Made by a program: the position numbers and the translations under genes. Of a stretch of 9,601 nt of DNA, positions 7,142 through 9,601 are shown one piece after another. Origin of the DNA: Nitrosomonadales bacterium (GTDB taxonomy: Bacteria > Pseudomonadota > Gammaproteobacteria > Burkholderiales > Gallionellaceae); the NCBI GenBank assembly GCA_003235435.1, contig QJWF01000039.1, positions 1 through 9,601 of the forward strand. Reading direction: 5' to 3'. The notes under the pieces are model-generated. The model did no database searches. It saw nothing but the letters and a program-made list of their open reading frames with translations, and was not told the DNA's origin. Position 1 is the stretch's first letter, and the number at the start of each line of letters is the position of its first letter.

Positions 7142-8047
7142 AACTTCCTGACGCATCTCCCGTTGCTTTCCCGGCAGTGGATTGAAAAACTGATATTGGT
7201 TCCTGCCGCTCTTTTTGGACAGATACATTGCATCGTCGGCCATTATTACCAGCGTCTCCGTGATACTGGTATCGTCCGGGAAAATCGAAATCCCGATACT
7301 GCACCCGACAGAACAACTGTTATCGTTGATGACAAATGGCCGGGCCAATGAATCCAGAATTTTATTGGCAACCAACACAGCATTTTCGGGATGGTCGATG
7401 TTGTTCAGAATGAATATGAATTCATCCCCGCCCACACGCGCCACGGTATCCATGTCGCGTGCGTTGTCGGTAAGACGCTCTGCTACCGTTTTCAGCAGGA
7501 TATCCCCCACATGATGGCCGAATTCATCATTGACCTGTTTGAATCCATCCAGGTCCATGAACAGTACGGCAAACTTCTGATGGTAGCGCTTGGCCCGTGC
7601 AGCAGCCTGGTCGAGACGGTCGTAGAACAAGGCGCGGTTGGGCAGCTTGGTGAGCATGTCGAAATGCGCCAATTGTGCGATCCTCTGTTCCGCCGTCCTT
7701 CGTCCGGTGATGTCACGGATAACGCTGTACATCACTTTCTTCCCGTCCAGTTCGATAACCCGGGTATTTATCTCAACCGGCATCACAGAGCCATCCTTGC
7801 ACAGGTGGGCAGACTCGAAGACGGCAAAACCCTTCTTCTCGAGGTCTTCCAGCCTTTTGGGAACCTTGGCGGCGAATTCAGGCGGGTCAAGCCGAGTGAT
7901 ATGCATCCCGATTATCTCGTCCCTGGTGTAACCGCGTTGCGCAAGACCGGTGCGGTTGATGTCTATAATAGTGCCATCAATATCGAGCACCATCAGACAA
8001 TCTGCAGCAAGGTCAAACAGATCACGGTATCTGGATTCGCTCATCAT
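7118..8047 (-). CDS. Soluble PAS-GGDEF diguanylate cyclase
   Basis: A 309-residue c-di-GMP synthase without membrane segments. One PAS domain (about residues 4-120, with the HLCKDGSVMPVEIN strand) is joined by a short helical linker (ITGRRTAEQRIAQL) to a GGDEF domain. The active site GGDEF is at 206-210, with inhibitory RDMD at 197-200, so catalysis and product feedback both look intact. DGFKQVND and SIGISIFPDD, conserved in active cyclases, are present. No haem, flavin or iron ligand set is obvious in the PAS. It is the third gene of the bcp-slyD operon: the start lies 14 bases after the slyD stop. ATG 8047 is preferred; ATG 8044 is adjacent and TTG 8059 would also be in frame, none with a strong ribosome-binding site, suggesting coupling to slyD translation. 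The GGDEF half closely resembles that of the cyclase at 1-1032. Confidence 0.93.
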   Translation of the reverse strand: MMSESRYRDLFDLAADCLMVLDIDGTIIDINRTGLAQRGYTRDEIIGMHITRLDPPEFAAKVPKRLEDLEKKGFAVFESAHLCKDGSVMPVEINTRVIELDGKKVMYSVIRDITGRRTAEQRIAQLAHFDMLTKLPNRALFYDRLDQAAARAKRYHQKFAVLFMDLDGFKQVNDEFGHHVGDILLKTVAERLTDNARDMDTVARVGGDEFIFILNNIDHPENAVLVANKILDSLARPFVINDNSCSVGCSIGISIFPDDTSITETLVIMADDAMYLSKKSGRNQYQFFNPLPGKQREMRQEVLPIKFSG

Positions 8048-8061
8048 GCACTGCCGCAAGA

Positions 8062-8547
8062 TCAGTGTACGTGCCCGCCCGGCTCATGCACATGCCCATG
8101 TTCCAGTTCTTCCGCAGTGGCCTGACGCACGCCCGTTACAGTGCAATTGAATGTCAGGGTCTTGCCTGCCAATGGATGATTGCCGTCCACCGTCACTTCT
8201 TCGTCGGTAACGTCCACCACGGTGAACAACATATAATCGTCATCGTCCGCACCTTCAGGCCCGCCTTCGAATTGCATACCGACCGCGACTTCCTTCGGAA
8301 ATGAACTGCGCGCCTCGACTTCCACCAGGCCATGATCGTATTCGCCGAAAGCATCATCAGGTTGCATCGTGACTGTGCACCGGTCGCCGGTTTTTTTTCC
8401 ATGCAGGGCTTCCTCAACCAGCGGGAAGATGCCGTCATATCCGCCATGCAGGTAGCTGATCGGGATTTCGACCTGCTCCAGCAGTTCCCCTGCAGAGTCG
8501 AACAATTCATAGTTCAGCGAAACCACGGTGTCTTTTCCGATTATCAT
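8062..8547 (-). CDS. slyD: FKBP-type peptidyl-prolyl cis-trans isomerase SlyD
   Basis: A 161-residue cytosolic prolyl isomerase/chaperone. The FKBP core (residues 1 to about 70, with YLHGGYDGIFPLVEEALHGK and the DAFGEYD strand) is interrupted by the insert-in-flap chaperone domain (about 70-125), and resumes in NHPLAGKTLTFNCTVTGVRQAT, typical of SlyD. The C-terminal metal-binding tail is short: H150, H152, H154, H159 and H161 in the last 12 residues, with no cysteines, unlike the long His/Cys-rich tail of E. coli SlyD. Nickel binding is therefore possible but reduced. The ATG overlaps the bcp stop as ATGA, and AAGGAG lies six bases upstream inside bcp, so the two genes are translationally coupled. 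FkpB is the nearest alternative, but the insert domain and His tail favour SlyD. Confidence 0.95.
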   Translation of the reverse strand: MIIGKDTVVSLNYELFDSAGELLEQVEIPISYLHGGYDGIFPLVEEALHGKKTGDRCTVTMQPDDAFGEYDHGLVEVEARSSFPKEVAVGMQFEGGPEGADDDDYMLFTVVDVTDEEVTVDGNHPLAGKTLTFNCTVTGVRQATAEELEHGHVHEPGGHVH

Positions 8548-9023
8548 TTCAGCTCCTTGACCAATTTGAATATATCCTGCGCATGTCCGTGCGCCTGCAC
8601 GCCATACATGACATGGCGCAGCTTGCCCTGCCGATCGATCACGAACGTGGAACGCTTGATGGAAAGTTTTTTCTGTCCCTCCGCTTCCTTCTCATACATC
8701 ACTCCGTAACGTTTGCAAACGCGCGCATCGGGATCGGAGAGCAACAGCACCGACAGTCCGTATTTATCGCGGAACGATGCATGACTGAGACAATCATCGC
8801 GGCTGATGCCGATCACGATGGTGTCGAATTTTGCATACTCCTCTTCGAGATCGCTGAACTCGTTGGCCTCCATGGTGCAGCCCGGCGTATCGTCCTTGGG
8901 GTAGAAATACAGCACGATGTTTTTCTTGCCTAGTTGCGAGGTGAGGCTGAACGTCTGCATGTCGGCATCCGGCAACTCGAAGTGCGGCGCCTCCATCCCG
9001 ATAGTGAGTTGTACACACTGCAT
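8544..9023 (-). CDS. bcp: Thioredoxin-dependent peroxiredoxin Bcp (PrxQ family)
   Basis: A 159-residue cytosolic peroxidase that reduces hydrogen peroxide and organic hydroperoxides. It has the thioredoxin fold with the active-site motif YPKDDTPGCTMEANEF; Cys49 is the peroxidatic cysteine, with Thr46 and Pro47 ahead of it. The PrxQ resolving cysteine, normally five residues later (E. coli C45/C50), is Asn54 here. Cys3, Cys78 (in GISRDDC) and Cys103 remain, so it may use another resolving cysteine or work as a 1-Cys enzyme. ATG 9023 was preferred: AGGGGGA lies about eight bases upstream and the protein starts like its family. A GTG at 9044 would add seven residues and place the good ribosome-binding site inside the gene. 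It is first in the operon bcp-slyD-cyclase and divergent from roxA. Confidence 0.95.
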   Translation of the reverse strand: MQCVQLTIGMEAPHFELPDADMQTFSLTSQLGKKNIVLYFYPKDDTPGCTMEANEFSDLEEEYAKFDTIVIGISRDDCLSHASFRDKYGLSVLLLSDPDARVCKRYGVMYEKEAEGQKKLSIKRSTFVIDRQGKLRHVMYGVQAHGHAQDIFKLVKELK

Positions 9024-9044
9024 TGATGATTCCCCCTGAGCCAC

Positions 9045-9050
9045 ATTCTA
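9045..9050 (-). promoter_or_regulatory. -10 element of the bcp operon promoter
   Basis: TAGAAT on the minus strand matches TATAAT at five of six positions and lies so that transcription would begin roughly 15-20 bases before ATG 9023, just ahead of the AGGGGGA ribosome-binding site. The -35 region (TTATCG at about 9068-9073) is weak, so activator help or a different spacing is possible. Confidence 0.45.
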
Positions 9051-9111
9051 AACACTTTTTGTCCGTACGATAAAAGTTTTTTCGTCATGGCCGGACCCTG
9101 CATGGCGGGGA

Positions 9112-9117
9112 TATAAT
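9112..9117 (+). promoter_or_regulatory. Consensus -10 element immediately upstream of roxA
   Basis: A perfect TATAAT ends seven bases before the A of ATG 9124, putting the expected transcription start at or beside the start codon. No TTGACA-like -35 is seen 16-18 bases upstream (GC-rich instead), and no Shine-Dalgarno separates the box from the ATG. Confidence 0.5.
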
Positions 9118-9123
9118 TCCGCG

Positions 9124-9601
9124 ATGGAAAACCGACTCCCCCTGCTCGGCGGACTGACAAAAAGGGAATTTCTCCGAGACTATTGGCAAAAAAAACCGTT
9201 GCTGATACGCGGAGCGATCCCGCAATTCTCCGGGCTGCTAGAACCGCGGCAACTGCTGGATCTTGCCTGCGAACAAGACGTTCAGGCCCGTCTCATAACA
9301 CAGCGACGCGGAAAGTTCGAACTGCGACATGCTCCATTTTGCACCCGTGATTTCGTCAGCGCCGGCAATAAAAAGTGGACTGTGCTGGTGCAAGGGGTGA
9401 ACCACCACCTGCCGGAAGCCGCAAAGTTGCTGAAGCATTTCAATTTTATACCCCATGCTCGCATGGACGATCTTATGGTGAGTTACGCTGCGAGGGGCGG
9501 CGGGGTCGGACCGCACTTCGATTCCTACGACGTTTTCCTGCTGCAAGGCACGGGGCATCGCCGCTGGCAGATATCCACGCAGTCTGACCGCGGCCTGATC
9601 G
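9124..9601 (+). CDS. roxA: RoxA/YcfD-like cupin ribosomal-protein uL16 arginine hydroxylase (3' end outside window)
   Basis: Open from ATG 9124 to the window end, 159 complete codons. It belongs to the JmjC/cupin ROX oxygenases, which use Fe(II), O2 and 2-oxoglutarate; E. coli YcfD hydroxylates an arginine of ribosomal protein L16. Family features are the N-terminal FLRDYWQKKPLLIRGAIP (residues 16-33), W85-TVLVQGVNHH, DDLMVSYAARGGGVGPHFD and YDVFLLQGTGHRRWQI. The iron-binding HxD is His131-Phe-Asp133, matching the YcfD H125/D127 layout; the third ligand, a distal histidine, lies past the window. The start agrees with the family N-terminus; GGGG at 9107-9110 is too far upstream to act as its ribosome-binding site, and a consensus -10 box lies just before the ATG. 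Substrate identity (uL16 rather than uL15-type) is inferred from bacterial family membership. Confidence 0.9.
   Translation, partial: MENRLPLLGGLTKREFLRDYWQKKPLLIRGAIPQFSGLLEPRQLLDLACEQDVQARLITQRRGKFELRHAPFCTRDFVSAGNKKWTVLVQGVNHHLPEAAKLLKHFNFIPHARMDDLMVSYAARGGGVGPHFDSYDVFLLQGTGHRRWQISTQSDRGLI

Noticed and set aside
7391..8125. 244-residue plus-strand frame
   Set aside because: Antisense of the PAS-GGDEF gene, whose motifs are unambiguous on the other strand.
1..9601. CRISPR array, phage, insertion sequence, toxin-antitoxin pair or defence island
   Set aside because: No regularly spaced repeats, transposase or integrase motifs, tRNA or attachment-site duplication, or defence-type domains were found; the genes are mostly core or signalling genes.

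Overview
The window reads as ordinary chromosome from a betaproteobacterium. MutS, the SlyD with a short His-rich tail, the PrxQ/Bcp type, the TIGR02453 protein and the RoxA-like hydroxylase, together with GC-moderate coding DNA, fit a member of the Nitrosomonadales/Gallionellaceae type. That placement is inference from protein flavour, not from a marker gene. There is no tRNA, rRNA, CRISPR array, transposase or phage gene.

Layout, left to right. (1) 1-1032, minus: the N-terminal 344 residues of a membrane-bound PAS-GGDEF diguanylate cyclase, cut off by the window start. Its PAS domain resembles the FixL haem-PAS. (2) 1160-3706, plus: mutS, divergent from (1). (3) 3913-4008, plus: an overlooked 31-residue single-helix membrane miniprotein with a very strong ribosome-binding site, followed by a hairpin and T-run. 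(4) 4143-4829, plus: a DUF2461/TIGR02453 protein that probably starts at TTG. (5) 4853-5596, minus: an unrecognised bitopic membrane protein with a long Pro/Ala-rich tail and a good sigma70-type promoter at 5678-5707. (6) 5597-6058: non-coding, containing that promoter and a tandem hairpin pair. (7) 6059-7141, plus: a GT-B glycosyltransferase-like protein whose 3' end overlaps that of the next gene by 24 bases. (8) 9023-7118, minus: a compact operon bcp - slyD - soluble PAS-GGDEF, with an ATGA overlap between the first two and a 14-base gap before the third. (9) 9124-9601, plus: the N-terminal part of a RoxA/YcfD-like cupin ribosomal-protein oxygenase, divergent from bcp and apparently transcribed without a leader.

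Functional themes are c-di-GMP signalling (two related PAS-GGDEF cyclases with intact GGDEF and RxxD inhibitory sites), redox and protein-quality maintenance (Bcp, SlyD), DNA repair (MutS) and oxygen-dependent ribosome modification (RoxA). No obvious new multi-gene system is present. The items most worth a second look are the FixL-like PAS with its distal arginine replaced by glutamine, the 31-residue membrane protein, the cyclase in the bcp-slyD operon, the unrecognised Pro/Ala-rich membrane protein and the probable leaderless roxA transcript.
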